A stretch of DNA of 64,000 nucleotides from Muricea muricata (Eukaryota; Cnidaria; Anthozoa; Malacalcyonacea; Plexauridae): NCBI GenBank assembly GCA_963855995.1, contig OY979716.1, positions 86,816,250-86,880,249 of the forward strand, in the 5' to 3' direction. Within the stretch, counting starts at the first letter, position 1. The number at the start of each line of letters is the position of its first letter. The notes under the pieces were generated by a model. It saw only the letters and a list, made by a program, of their open reading frames with translations. It had not been told where the DNA came from and searched no databases. Shown piece after piece: positions 45,183 to 57,354 of the stretch. The position numbers were made by a program, and so were the translations under genes.

Positions 45183-46100
45183 CCTTTAATAATCACAGTT
45201 TATAAAACCATTAACAGTATTTTGCTGTTGCAACCACTGGTTTTGAAATCCCACATTACCATATTGCTGATGAGGAAGCATTTGATGTACCATGTTTTCC
45301 TGTTGCATTTGTTGTTCAACAAGTACTTCCATATCATTAATTGTTTTTAAAATGTTCATCTGGAGAGTAGACTTTAACAAGGTTAGGATCCTTTTAAATT
45401 TTAAAACTAAACTTAGGCAGAACAATGAGTCCTTGTCTTCTTTTGCATTTCCTTTATTCTCATTTTCATGGGTACTTAAGATCATTAAGATGTAGCAGTG
45501 AAGCATTTATGCCTTCATAGTCTTCACAACTTCTCTTTCAAATCCCCTGTAATTTGCCCATGGCCTGTCTTCCGTTGTTTCATCTAGCTGTCCTCGTTTC
45601 TTTTTGTTAAAACTTTGAATATCCTGACTTTTTTTGTTATCAATACTACTACTTGCTGACACAACACTTCCATCAGGACTTCCAACAGAATTTTCTCTGT
45701 TAAGAGAAGCAGATAATTCTGCACCTAAAGTATCAGTGTCTACCAGCTGCTCATTGTCTTCAAAATCTGCTACTGTTGGCACAGGGGAGAGTAATTCTGG
45801 ATTGGAAGGTTTAATGTTTGATGACGTTTGACGATGCTTAATTTGAGTTATTAATCACCGCAAATATTCAAGATCTGGTCGAATTTTCACGTCGCCTCTC
45901 CCACAACCAGATTTCCCTTTCAAATCTTTAAGATACTTTGAAAAATTGCTTCGTGTTGTATTGTATCATTTCTAAACAAGTGACACATCCATTCCGAACG
46001 ATTTGGACACAGCTACCCATCGGTTGGACTTTACTCTCTGATTTTTGTACTCAGGGCACGACTTATCGTATATAGCCGGACATTTCCGTATTGTATTCAT
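45183..46100 (-). pseudogene. Harbinger MADF-BESS DNA-binding protein
   Basis: Second gene of the Harbinger element; the MADF (Myb/SANT-like) protein binds the element ends with the transposase. From the ATG at 46098-46100 it reads MNTIRKCPAIYDKSCPEYKN, QRVKSNRWVAVSKSFGMDV, two stops, NTTRSNFSKYLKDLKGKSGC (MADF), a Ser/Asp-rich linker (45782-45507), a stop, then KDSLFCLSLVLKFKRIL, a BESS-like motif, and a Gln-rich tail ending in NTVNGFINCDY. Apart from at least four in-frame stops, one frame is kept across its whole length. It is convergent with the transposase at 19803-20858. Confidence 0.8.
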
Positions 46101-46513
46101 CAATGTTTATTGGTATCCTGAGATGATTGAGATTCAGATTGTTCTTGAGTTAAAACTTCTTCCATATTTTGCATATTTGTATTTTCCATCATGCCTTCTG
46201 CCATGTTTTCACAAAATATGTGAAATACTTTGCACGTTGCATGCACTGAATGCATGCTGCCGGAGTCGCCGGTGCGTCGGAAACGTGTTCACATATAAAA
46301 AGTGATTAAAATATGCCGTAACCATGACGCACTACACCGCCGCTTTGTCACCAACATGCCGCGAAAGTTGGACTCAAGTCAACTCTGTCGGCATATCGCT
46401 GACGACCCTTGCGACTGCCTGTGACAACGGTAAGAAATGGGTGATGAGTGTTCACATTTGCCTTAAAACTACCACAGGCATACGCCAGGCATGTGTGAAC
46501 CAGGCTTAAAATT

Positions 46514-46634
46514 AGACTATTTCACTGAATCCCAAAATTTTTCTCCCACATTGCTCCTTGGTAATTGCTGGGGTAATACAAAATACAATCATTTGGTACC
46601 CCCAAATAGATTCTGAAATTTAGTGAAATAGTCT
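46514..46634. mobile_element. Short palindromic MITE with TA flanks
   Basis: GACTATTTCACT (left) and its complement AGTGAAATAGTC (right) bound about 120 bp, each next to TA, as for mariner-type MITEs. It begins five bases after the TAA duplication of the Harbinger element. Confidence 0.6.
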
Positions 46635-46669
46635 AAAGCACAACCGTTCAAACACTCTATTACAACTCG

Positions 46670-49133
46670 TTATTCGATACCAAGTTCCTCGCGTAGATAG
46701 CGATTGTGTACTTCAAGGAGACGGGCATGTATTTTGCTTGTGATAATGATGAGAAAAGGCAAAAAAGCTGGCTGTACAGGTTGAATGTACTCGTTTCTGC
46801 AGTGAAAATAGATGTTAACAAGTTTCCCCATCATCCGTTTACCATTCTTGTAGAAGGTTCGTCTCATTACACTTATTACCTCAAGGTCATGGGGTGGTGC
46901 AGGAGGAATGGTTAGTGTTTGGGTGGTAGCTAGGAAAGATAAGCTGAGGGTGGCTAGATCAGTTAGAGTTAGTGTGTTGACAAGGGTTAGGTTGAGGGTG
47001 TTCTTGAGGTCGATGGTTTGGGTATTGGTGATAGTTAGGATTAGGTTGAGAGCCTTGGTGAAGTGGAGGGTTTTGCCTTGGGTGTTGTAGAGGGTTAGGA
47101 TTTCCAACCCACAAATAATATGGGAAATGAATGTCTATAAAATAATACAGATCATGAAATAATATTGATTATATTGTTGTTAACAGCTTTAAAATGCAAT
47201 GTTTTGTGCCAAAAATAATCATCGACAATAGCAAATTAGATGAATTCAGAGACACAACTAAAACTGTATGTTAACTTGCTCTACTGGTCAGATAAGTTTC
47301 TGGAGGCATTGCATAGTTTTGCACTCTTTCCTTTCTCCGTTTGTTGGCCCACACTTCTCCTCTGTTGCGTCGATTTTGATTTTTTTCCCTTGCAGATGGA
47401 AGATCCTAGTAAACTAACAAGTCAACATTTCCACCTTTCATTGTCTTGTAACAATGGCATTCGATAAACGCTTGGAGCCCACCATCACTTTCTGCTGCAG
47501 TAATGGTATGAGTGCACATGTTATAGACAGAGAACTTTATGCAGTTGTCACTGCATTCCTGGTAGATGCCGTCCCGTGTCGTATGTTTCTTGCTGACGAC
47601 ATAGGATAATGGTGCATTGGCTGTTTTGTTTGCAACATACCAAGGTAGTTGGGCTCCCTGTCCCAGTGCTCAAATTATATTATCCTGTGCCTGCTGTAAA
47701 ATTGACAAAGCATTGTAGTACATTCTAGCCATGATTGTGAATGGAACTTGGATGATATTAATGTTTTCCAAAGGGGGACACTTGGTTTCGGAAAAGGTGG
47801 TGCATTAGCTTCTGCAAACATGTCTTGCAAATTGACAGGAAGTTCCTTTGTAATATTAATTGTAGCATGGTGAACCTTTTGGGATTTCTGGCAGAACACG
47901 GTTTTCTCCATTCCGTAGCTCTTACAGTCAGGATCAAGATGTAATTGGTCGGCAATGCCAATCAACATGAGCTCTTCTTCAATGCATTGTTGTTTAATAA
48001 CCTGCTCCAACAATCTGGCACAATCTGGGATTGATAACTCTTTCTTTCTAGATGCTTTTTTGCCTTTTTTATAACTGAATTCATGCAGTCGTTCAGATTT
48101 TGGTTGTACGCTGCTGGTGGCCATCCAAGCTCAGACATAGCCATGTCAGCTGTCATAGTTTTTCTCACAAGTTCTAACTTGTGTTTCAGAAAATATGCTG
48201 TGAACCTTCTGACCTTAATTGTGATGTCCACTTTGCCTTGAGGTTTTCCATTGCAGAGTCTAGGGTGCCACTGCTTGCTTCGTCGATAAGACCATGAACT
48301 CTCTCAGAACCAGCTGTTTTTCCAAAAATATCAGTCATAAATATTTGAGCTGTTTCACCTCTAATCCAAGCTTTTGCAATTTGGCAATGATGGTTTCCTT
48401 CATGTGAAGGTTGCAAGGCAAGTGCGGTGCGTTTGCCAGAGTCTAGCCAAATCCATATCATAGAGCTTTTTCCATGTCTGTTCCATAAAAAAAGTTTCTC
48501 GTATTTCAGGCCTTAACTTTATCATTGTTGACAACAACTCGTGATAGCTTGAGGCTTCCTTTGTGCTTTGTATCCATAACTAGGTGAGATTCTTCTTTAG
48601 TGCGAAGCAAGACGTGTTGGTACGTTGTAGCTGTTACATAATATTTCCCAAACTTGAAAGTGGGATTGAAAAATGCAAACTTTTGCGGGGTTTGACGACA
48701 TAATTAACTTGATGACCCATCATCAGTATTATGCAAGGGTCGGATGATCTTTTCACTTTTTGGACAAACGCTTTCTCAGCATCTCTCACACCTTCCTTTT
48801 GCATTTCAATCAGCTGCAACATATGGTCGTTTGGTTGCTTCTCTAGTGTGGTACTTTTAATGTGTATTACTTGTCGCACATTACTGGGATGAGAAGCAGC
48901 GTTACGAATTTTGGTAATGCCACCTTCCTCAGCAACACTTTCATGGACCGCCATGTTTGGAGATTTTTCTTGGTTGCATAGCGTAGATATTCTTTCCTTA
49001 GTGGTATGCGAAGTCTGGTAATATCTGGTTGATTTCTTCTTTGAGTTACTATGACCGTGGACGTTGACCCGATGTTCTGCTTTCTCAAAAATGTACTGCA
49101 CAAACACCAGTGGATGCATTTCACCTTTTTGGT
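46670..49133 (-). pseudogene. Second MULE-like transposase copy, older
   Basis: Same family as 22314-25092. The exon opens at 49133 after TTCTTTACAG, phase 1, with DQKGEMHPLVFVQYIFEKAE, HRVNVHGHSNSKKKS, the exact counterpart of the first copy's exon start. Then VKRSSDPCIILMMGHQVNYV, IFMTDIFGKTAGSERVHGLI, DEASSGTLDSAMENLKAKW, YFLKHKLELVRKTMTADMAM, NQNLNDCMNSVIKK (Glu position replaced) and IPDCARLLEQVIKQQ. The C-terminal domain (46915-46670) reads PPAPPHDLEVISVMRRTFYK, NIYFHCRNEYIQP and LLEVHNRYLREELGIE, more complete than in the first copy. Stops and frame changes are dense between 48620 and 48240. Upstream exons and ends were not found. Confidence 0.7.
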
Positions 49134-50880
49134 CTGTAAAGAATAAAAACTAACTAAATATAACTACGAGTAATAGACATATACAGTCTACTAATAGGTC
49201 TATTGAAGGTTATATAATTATTGGGCTCTCATATTTATTATAAGAACCATTTTTTGCCTGGCAAATCTCTGGTTACGATACCACAGTTTACATTGTAGCA
49301 GGACATTTACATCCAGTGCATGCTGTAGTTGCTCAAAATGTCTAACAAATTTTGCCCATTTTCTTATTAGCTTTCTATTGTACTTTTGTAATTATGATCT
49401 TATTCTCAACTAAATGCATCTTTTGTAATTAGGTTTTTCTGTAATATTGTAATTTGTACCTGAACTTGCTTAAATGAAAAAAAATTACGCGACTTTAGAG
49501 GTACAATTAATAGTACAAGTTTATTCAGTTTATTTACATGTTGTGAGATGTTCTGAAATAACACTAGAATTGAATTTTGCATGCTCAGATAGACTTGTGC
49601 ATAAATTCCGAACCGTTTTGCCTAAATATATACTATTTTCAGATGACAACTTTTAACTCTTAACACCTCATGCCTCCTCATTCTAATTGAGCCGTAACTT
49701 GCCCCACAAATCTTGGGGTGGGTACCCCACCGAATAAAACATCAGTAAAGGCTTAAACCCTTTGCGTATTCACTGTATGATGTTCAAATGTTACATGTTC
49801 AAGTAATTGAAACATTACAATCACATTTGCATCAAAATATTTTAACAAATACACACGTGAATTTAGTGATAGAATTTCCATTATACTGGGCAAAAAATTC
49901 GACAAAAAAGCATGTAGATTAGATTGGGCGAGCACTTACTTTTCTACAATCCTTTAATTGTTCTATGCTGTCATGATAAAAACACACAAGGAAAACCCTT
50001 CCAACCAATCAGCGTCTGGAACTTTTGGAAGCTTTTGGGCAAATGGAGCACTCTAATTGGTCAACTTTGGATTGGAAAATCCTTCCAAAAGTTAACAGAA
50101 ATGTACAGCATGTATATAGCACAAAAAATGGGGCACAAACATCTGTGTTAGGGACCATGTAGGGAAGTCCCAAAAAGGTGTGACAAACTCAAAAAGTATA
50201 TACAAAAATAATGTGAGAAGTGTGTATGTTGGTAAATTATTGAAAATTAATCCTTATTTTACATATATTTACAAGTACTGACTGAGTTTACTATTTCCTC
50301 TTGCTTTTCCTCTTACACTTTTCCTCTTGCATCAAAGACTGGTTTACCTTTAACCAACATCTTGAACAGGGCAGACGAAACCCACTGGTAGTCTCTTGAG
50401 TAAGGATAGTCTTCCATCCTTCAATAAGGTTTTCAGACCGAATTAACATTGGGGTAGAAGGTTGTGATTGTGTTGTAGTTTTTGTACTGAAACCTATAAT
50501 AATAAATTCACTTGCAACTTTTTTTCCTATGTACTTCAATACTGGAAGCCATATAAATGTTTTAAACTAGCGTTTACTTTGAAAATTAGCGAAATAATCG
50601 ACTAACATTGCTGATTAAATTTCGTAGAAAAGATTGGCTATTTTTTGGCACTATTAAAAATGTTTAAATAGTATCTTCAACCTTGTTTTATTTATAATAT
50701 TAATAAATATATTTTGGTCTTTGTACCACTTGGGAATTGAAAAAAGTCCAACATTTATTGCCAAACATTGTCCAAAGCTAGGCTAGGCATATTTCATGTC
50801 CCTTATGGGACCTCTTCTTGATTGCAAGCAAAGGATACCAAATTGAATATGCCTCAGCTAACAAAAAATCAGAGTTTAGA
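49134..50880. other. No identified gene
   Basis: AT-rich, presumably including the intron and upstream part of the second MULE-like gene. A minus-strand frame at 50291-50539 (MKYIGKKVASEFIIIGFSTK) has no recognisable motif. Confidence 0.4.
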
Positions 50881-51640
50881 TTTGCATTGAATATGGAAGG
50901 GGGAATAATGCCAAATAAGTTAGAAAACGATGGGTAGGGCATTGGTCAAATGATTGTGCTCCAACTAGAGCAGCAATTAAAAAAACGTGTGACAAGTTTT
51001 TGAGAAAAGGCACGTGCCTCAATCTAAATAAATAACAGGAGTAGAAGAATGGAAAACATTAGATTAGTTCGGGAATCTGTTGAAGAACATAGAGAATGTT
51101 CTTCTCGAAGAAATGGCCTTGGATTAAGCAGATGCATGTTCAATCGTATTGTAAAAAGCGACCTGAAATTTCATCAGTATGTGTTAATACGTAGACAGGC
51201 ATTAAAACAAGGCGACCCAGAACAACCGCTTGCATTTTGCAATTCATTAACACAGTCAAGAGAAATCAATTAATAGTTTCTGATGAAGTAATTTTGTGGT
51301 TAAATACATAGAATATGGTAACAGTCACCATCGAGGACATTATGTCGAATTCGAAAGAAATCTCGACAGAACAGTATTTATGGATTATTCGCTATCATGT
51401 AATTCAGAGATTTTCATACTCACAATATTGACCGTCGTGTTATGTTGTGGCAGCAAGATGGACCACCTTGTCACACCAGTAAGGTGATGATATGATATCT
51501 CCTTGGCCCCCTTGATCTCCCAATCTGGCGATTTGCAACTTCCTTTGGGGTTATTTGAAGCACGACGTTGTATAAAGATGTTCAAGGGCATGCTTTTTCA
51601 GATGAATAAGTCAAATTATTTGTAAATATTTTTTATCCTG
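50880..51640 (+). pseudogene. IS630/Tc1/mariner-type (DDE_3) transposase relic
   Basis: Plus-strand relic of a mariner-type transposase. Readable pieces in order: TRAAIKKTCDKFLRKGTC (helix-turn-helix), then SLVRESVEEHRECSSRR, LSRCMFNRIVKSDLKFHQYV and LKQGDPEQPLAFCNSLTQS (51049-51273). A region with IWSQSPSRT (frame broken) follows, then RRVMLWQQDGPPCHTSKVMI with the second catalytic Asp, and in shifted frames SPWPP, SPDL and LYKDVQGHAFSDE. Stops and frameshifts are frequent. No terminal repeats were identified. Confidence 0.75.
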
Positions 51641-52081
51641 CAGCATTGTGTTGACAAGAATAAAACTATATTAGATTTTAATTTGATAGGCCGATTTATA
51701 GTAGTCTTAAGCATTTACAAAATAGTTTCTTCGAAATTAAATTCTAATACCTCATTGAATATTGCTCAAATATCTTCATGTCGTATATCAAAATGTAAGT
51801 TGGGCCTTTCTGCATTAAGTGAAGTCTATTTGAGTGAAACTGCTTGTCCAGTTGTAATGATATAACAAATCAAACACCGATATACTTTTTTTTACACACC
51901 CGGTACAAGAATGTGCAACAATAAAAAAACATATTGAAAAACCTTCCGATGTCTGTGTGACACATTCAATCTCAAGTACACTGGATAGAATGTCAGTATC
52001 ACTTGATATATCTACAACATCTTTACAAAACATATCAGAGAAAACAACAAACCTTGACTGAACACTGGCACGGCAATCTGC
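51641..52081. other. No recognisable gene
   Basis: Sequence between the mariner relic and the BEL LTR. A minus-strand open frame (51815-52123) crosses the LTR boundary, so it is not a natural gene. Confidence 0.45.
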
Positions 52082-52999
52082 TGTTATGGGAGTTGTTGCA
52101 GAACCTAACAAGATCTCCACCACACTGGTTCACTAACTATTCCAGACCTGCCAACCTCTCACACAAAAGAATCTGGAGGTCAGTTGGAAAATTTCTGGAG
52201 ATTGCCCCCACAATTCTGGAGATAATGCATGTACTGACAAAAATAGATTAATGGACTAACTGTTGATAACAGAATTTATAATAGTTTAAAAAAATACTAA
52301 ATAAACATGAAATATTTTTAAAGTTTAACTGAAGGTTATCAGTTACTTTTGTGGTTCACGTACGATCTAATACAAGCTATATTTACATAACGTTTTCACT
52401 TCTGCTTTTGCAATTTTGACAATAAATTATGCGCTCCGTGCCTGCAATATGGTAATAGTCTGCATAAATTATCATGAATAAAAAATAATTCAAAATGGTG
52501 AGCCAAAGTCAATATTATTTGAAATTTTTTAGTCATCCATGGGTTTCACGACAGTATAAAGTCAGAAAATTGTTAACATTCGCACCCAAAATTACAAAAC
52601 TGTAGATTCGTGAGATTTGACAGTATTTCTGTGAGACCGTGAGATGACGTTCAAATTCGTGAGTCACACAGGAAATCCAAGAGAGTTGGCAGGTCTGCTA
52701 TTCAACAATCAGGGGACTGTATTCTATAAAATAATCATTTTATTTTGTGTTCATTGTATTTACAGCGTGCGTGAGCAACGATCCTTTCTCTACGACCTCA
52801 GGTCAACATTGATCAAGTTTCACTATACACGATTCTATTCTATTCAGTTCTGTGACGTAGTTTATAATACCCTACCCTAATTATTAATGTATTGAATTAC
52901 AAGATAATCATTTTACTATTAACTATTTACATATTTACATGAAGTAGAAGCAGCAACAGCAATCAGGAAAACTGGCGGCGCTGCGCTGGGAACTTAACA
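52082..52999 (-). repeat. 3' LTR of BEL element 2, split by a MITE
   Basis: In element orientation the LTR starts TGTTAAGTTCCC right after the polypurine tract and ends CCCATAACA, giving the short inverted termini TGTTA/TAACA usual for LTRs. A 555-bp MITE (52143-52697) divides it; without the MITE and one copy of its target duplication it is about 357 bp. Confidence 0.75.
52143..52697. mobile_element. hAT-like MITE inserted in the BEL LTR
   Basis: Inverted ends CAGACCTGCCAAC on both sides (left from 52143, minus strand from 52697), followed on both sides by CTCTC-like sequence. CTATTC is repeated directly on both flanks (52137-52142 and 52698-52703). The CAG-start is hAT-like, though the visible duplication is 6 bp and hAT makes 8. 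Confidence 0.75.
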
Positions 53000-53071
53000 C
53001 CCCACCCACCTTGATTCATACAGGTCTATGAATCAAGCATCGCCTTCGTCTTCGCCTTTGAAATAACTGCA

Positions 53072-56000
53072 GCAGCTCGTCTTGCTCGATCATGCAAGGC
53101 TCCCTCTGAGTTCCTCTCCATTCCCACCCGGTTTTTTCTTCCTTGCAACCTTAACTTTAGCTCCTCTAACTTCCTTGTCTCTACCTACGATTAGCTCCTC
53201 TACGATCGCAACTTTCCAATTACCTCATTGATCTCCTTCTCCATGCACTGTCACAACGTTTCCCTTTCTTAAAACCTTCCTTACATTTCCTGTTGTACAC
53301 TTGTGAAATTCTCTCAGTCCCATCAGATATTCTGCTTGCCATCTTTTCCAGTAATGTTGCAAGACTAGCGTAATGTATCTGTATCTCTGTCCAAAAGTAC
53401 CTTCCTGTTTTGCTCCCTGTCTTTCTGGTATAAAATTCATAGCTCTACCATAAATTAAGTGTAATGGTGTTAAGACCTCGCCTTCAAATTCCTCGTATTT
53501 CTCTGTCAAGGGCCTAGTGTTTAATGTACCTTCTACCTCTACTAAGACTGTCCTAAGCTCTTCAACTGTCAACTTTGCATTACCTAGAACTTTCCTAAAT
53601 CACATTTTTACACTCCGTACCATTCTTTCAAAGGAGCCACCCCACCAGGGCACTCTTTCTAGGTTGAATCGCCAAGTAACCCGCTTATTTTGCAATTCTG
53701 CCTTAATCTTTGGCTCATTAAACAAACGGGTGATCGCTCTTTCGGATGCCTTAAACGTTTTCGCATTATGAGACACTATTAGACATAAGAACGTCTCGGC
53801 TGACAGATCCCTGACTAATTCCAAATGCAGTGCTCTCGTCACACAACACGTGAATAGTGCTATATATACCTTTCTTGATGATTTTGAGCAACACTTAGCA
53901 AACAATGGACCTGCAAAATCAATCCCGACTTTGAAAAAGGGTGCAACCTCCCTGATTCGGAATTCCCGTAGATCCGCCACTTTTGTCACTTTACATGGTC
54001 TCCCTTCCAATTTTTTACAAACTACACACCTACTCAAGATTTTCTTTACCATTTGCCTCCCCTTCACAACCCAAAATTTTGTTCTTAGTCTGCTTAACGT
54101 CGCCCGTACCCCACCATGATGCACTTCCCTATGACACCTTTGAACAATTAACTCAGTTAACCTTTGGTTTTTGGGAATTAAAATGGGGTACTTTGCATTA
54201 TACTCTAAATCAGACTTTTGTAATCGCCCTCTACACCTCAAAATACCTTCTTCTAACAATCCTAAACTGTTACTAAACTGACTGAATTTTTCGTCTACTT
54301 TCAACCCTGTCTGTGCCTCTCTGATCCATAACCTTTCTGCTTCGTTTAGCTCTTCAACACTCAACTCTCCATTGCGTTTTTCAAGACTCTTCCTTCTAGT
54401 TTGCATATTAAATACAAATCTTAGTACCCAAGTTGTCACCCTAAAAAGTCATTCTACCGTTCCATACCTCTCTGAATTATTTACATTGCTTATACTCAAG
54501 TCAGGCAACTTAACCTCTACAAATGTAACTGCAGACTTCTTTTCCTCTTCTATGACAGGTGCAGCCTTGTCAGTGACCTTACTCTTTGGCCACCTATCTT
54601 GGGACTTAGCCAATTTGGCCCCACCCACCATAGTTGGTTATCCTTTAAATGGGAAGTGACAACACCCCTTGGACCCTATGTGTGCCGGGTTTTCAACACC
54701 GGGACAGTGACCCCAATCTCCCTTATTGGTTAGCCTTAAAATTTCATTTACTCGATGCAGGACAAATTGTTTCCACTCACCATGGTTCGTGATCCAGTAA
54801 AGTGCTGTCATACTATCAAGCCAATACTTTACACTGTCTACCTTAACAACATTTTTAAATGACTCTTTAACTGTTTGCATTGAGCAAGGAGTCTCGCAGA
54901 CATTAGCTCTAACCTTGGGATACTAGTTGGTTTTAGAGGGGCTACCCTTGCCTTTGACGTCAATAAACAGGCATAAATTCCTGTTCTGTCCGATAAACAA
55001 AATAAACTACAGCACAGTATGCTTTTTTACTTGCATCGCCAAATCCATCCAATGTACATTCTAGCACATTCTATACAGGGTGCTGATACACAAAACGTGG
55101 AGTTGTGATTTCACTTGATTTAATTAGCTCATTGCACCATGTCTCCCACTTCTTCTATATTTCCCCAGTGAATGTTTCATCCCAACCTATCTTCTCTCTA
55201 CAGACATTTTGAAACAATATTTTGGCATAAACTATTGCTGGAGAAACTATTCCTAGTGGGTCAAATAAACTTGGCAAAATGCTTTATAAATTTGTCTTAG
55301 TGGGTGCTAAAGTTTTCACCCTATCCCTTGTGTTTGAAAGGTTAAACTTTGTTTCATGTGTTTCATTATCCCAGGATTGACCTAACACTTTAGAGGTCTT
55401 TAAATCATGTTCTGTACTCCCTAAAGATAACTTGGCATGTGACTCATGATCATTAACAACATTGTCTCCATTCCCCTGGACTTTCTCATGCAAATCAATT
55501 TTTTCTTTCAGTTCCTTACTGTTAGTTACCCACTTCCTTAAATTAAACCCACCTTCAGCCATCCTACCCTTCGTCTTATCAAACAAGTCAAACGCTTTCT
55601 CTGTGTCACTCTCACCACCAACAAAATCATCCGCATAAAAACTCTCTAACACCTTTTGCACAAACTTAGGATCTATCTCTGTGAATTTTAAAACATGTCT
55701 CAATGTTGCATTAAGTAAAAATGGAGATACATTTAAACCAAAAACTACTCGACAAAACCTATAAACCAACGTTTCAGCATTCTCAACATCAATATTACTT
55801 ACCCATAAAAATCTCAGGCAGTCTCGGTCTGCCTCGTCAACCTCAACATTGAGAAATGCCTTCTCAATGTCACCTACAAGAGCAATTCTGTTTTCCCTGA
55901 ACCTTAACAAATACTGTAGAGTAGTGGATTAAGAGATGGCCCAACACGCAAACAATCGTTCAATAATGTTCCTGTTTTAGTTTCTTTAGATGAAGCATCA

Positions 56001-56742
56001 TAAACAATGCGAACTTTGGTGGTCGCTGCATCCTTGCGAATGACCGCTTGGTGGGGCAAATAATGAACTTTATTTGCTTTCTCTAATTCTGCTACTGGTT
56101 CTACAATTCCGGTATGTTCCTGTAATTCCTGTAACTCTACCTGTTTCTTTATGATAGCATCATACTCTTTCAGTAAATCTGGTTCCTTTCTAAATCTTTT
56201 CAACTGGCTCTTCATTCTACATAAACTATTTGCATGGTTGTCTGGTAATTTGTCGTGCCCTTCCTTCCATGGTAGTTTAACAGAATATCTACTCCCTGTG
56301 AAACTAATGCTAGCCAGAAATTCTTCATGTACTTTATCCTTTTCATTAATCCCTAATGCTTCAAAACTCTGCAACGTCTGGACATCTTTATCTAAACTCT
56401 CAATGTCCCCCTTCTTTGTGCCACAACGTTTACCTGGGCTACACTAGCACTATCTGTCCGTTGCATTTTAAGCAGACCTGACAAGACCCACCCTAGCTCT
56501 GTCTCCACGGCAACTGGCTCTCCTGCTCTACCCCTTTTCGTACTACCTGTCTGAAAACTCCAAAGGTAGTCTAAACCAATCAAAACATCTATTTCTAACT
56601 CTTCCTGCTCTTTACAGACATCTGAAAAGCATATACCTTTCAGATGAGGGTATTCATTACGTGCTAGTTCTATATGAGCATTCTGAATACTACAGATTTC
56701 TGGGACTACCAAGGCTTCTATAGTCAGGCTTTTGCCCATCAA
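53072..56742 (-). pseudogene. BEL/Pao pol of element 2
   Basis: Protease: SLTIEALVVPEICSIQNAHI, EIDVLIGLDYLWSFQTG, ETELGWVLSGLLK. RT: YSVKLPWKEGHDKLPDNHAN, VHYLPHQAVIRKDAATTKVR, IVYDASSKETKTGTLLNDCL, ALVGDIEKAFLNVEVDEADR, LESFYADDFVGGESDTEKAF (catalytic YADD). RNase H: CTLDGFGDASKKAYCAVVYF, KYWLDSMTALYWITNHGEWK. Integrase: H-C-C zinc part (CHREVHHGGVRATLSRLRTK, SRCVVCKKLEGRPC), core VGIDFAGPLFAKC (first Asp), LIVSHNAKTFKAS where the second Asp is His, and VPWWGGSFERMVRSVK (Glu). The C-terminal domain continues past a TGA at 53225 with GNWKVAIVEELIVGRDKEVR. Damage includes a stop after RSVKM and breaks around 54440-54900 and 55283. Confidence 0.88.
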
Positions 56743-56829
56743 TGGATTTAAGATTTAATTCAACCACTTCCCTTTTTTCGGCATTGGTACATTTCTGGCC
56801 GAACGTTTTTGTACCTAACAATTCCCTTC

Positions 56830-57313
56830 TTAAACTCTTGGAATTAGCAAGAGTAGCCGCTTTCGAAGTAGCTCATTATCCGTTTCTTTTGTCTTTTCAT
56901 CATGCATCTTATAATCTTTCAAATTAGCCTCACACAATGCAATAAGGTGTGAACCATTGCAATTCTTAAACCTAAATTTATTACTACAATTATTGGCTCT
57001 ATGGCCTTTAAATAAACAAAGAAAACATCTACCGTATTTCCGTGCGATTTTCAAATCAAATAGCATCTCAATCTTGTGGAGAGCAAAAATCTCCTGCTGT
57101 GGGCAAAGTTATACAGCTTCTTTGCTCTAACATCTGCCATGACTCATAAAATGTCAATGCAATGAATGTTTCAGTTAACGAAGTCGTCTTTGAGAGTATT
57201 TTGACCAGCTGATGTAAGACCCAAATGAAGTCTTTGCAATAGTGATGCCATACATGGTAATTTTGAAGAGCTAAAGGCTGGTCAGGCTGTTGCTTCAGAC
57301 GACATTCAGGCAC
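56830..57313 (-). pseudogene. BEL/Pao gag C-terminal remnant
   Basis: Only the end of gag remains: a degraded segment with ALTFYESWQMLEQRSC, then a zinc knuckle CFLCLFKGHRANNC followed by a damaged second one (FKNCNGSHLIALC). The capsid part is missing, consistent with 5' truncation of the element. Confidence 0.65.
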
Positions 57314-57354
57314 TATCCATCTCCCTAGCTCACATAGCCAAAATCCTCGCTAGC

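Larger units (their letters stand above)
19257..46506. mobile_element. PIF/Harbinger transposon split by a 24-kb nested insertion
   Basis: The inverted ends begin AGCCTGGTTCACA on both sides (plus strand from 19257, minus strand from 46506), and about 34 bp match with few differences (ATGTCTGGGGTATGCCTG on the left versus ATGCCTGGCGTATGCCTG on the right). Each end abuts TAA (19254-19256 and 46507-46509), the 3-bp TWA duplication typical of this superfamily. Both genes expected in a Harbinger are present and convergent: the DDE transposase near the left end and the MADF-BESS DNA-binding protein near the right end. What separates them is a second transposon with its own nested insertions. Without it the element would be about 3.5 kb, a normal size. 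Confidence 0.8.
52082..57340 (-). mobile_element. BEL/Pao retrotransposon 2, 5'-truncated
   Basis: Minus-strand order is gag remnant (57313-56830), protease (56742-56392), reverse transcriptase (56374-55284), RNase H (about 55100-54640), integrase with its C-terminal domain (54439-53072), polypurine tract (GGTGGGTGGGG, 53000-53010) and 3' LTR (52999-52082). The upstream part of gag and the 5' LTR are missing; at about 57340 the sequence passes into LINE 3. Frames are much better preserved than in BEL element 1. Confidence 0.88.

Noticed and set aside
46908-47107. Telomere-like AGGGTTAGG variants
   Set aside because: The motif is irregular with no constant hexamer. The stretch is open on the minus strand and leads into the C-terminal domain of the second MULE-like protein, so it is more likely coding or low-complexity sequence than an interstitial telomere.
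51815-52123. 102-codon minus-strand ORF as a gene
   Set aside because: It crosses the LTR boundary of BEL element 2, so its N-terminal part is retrotransposon sequence.
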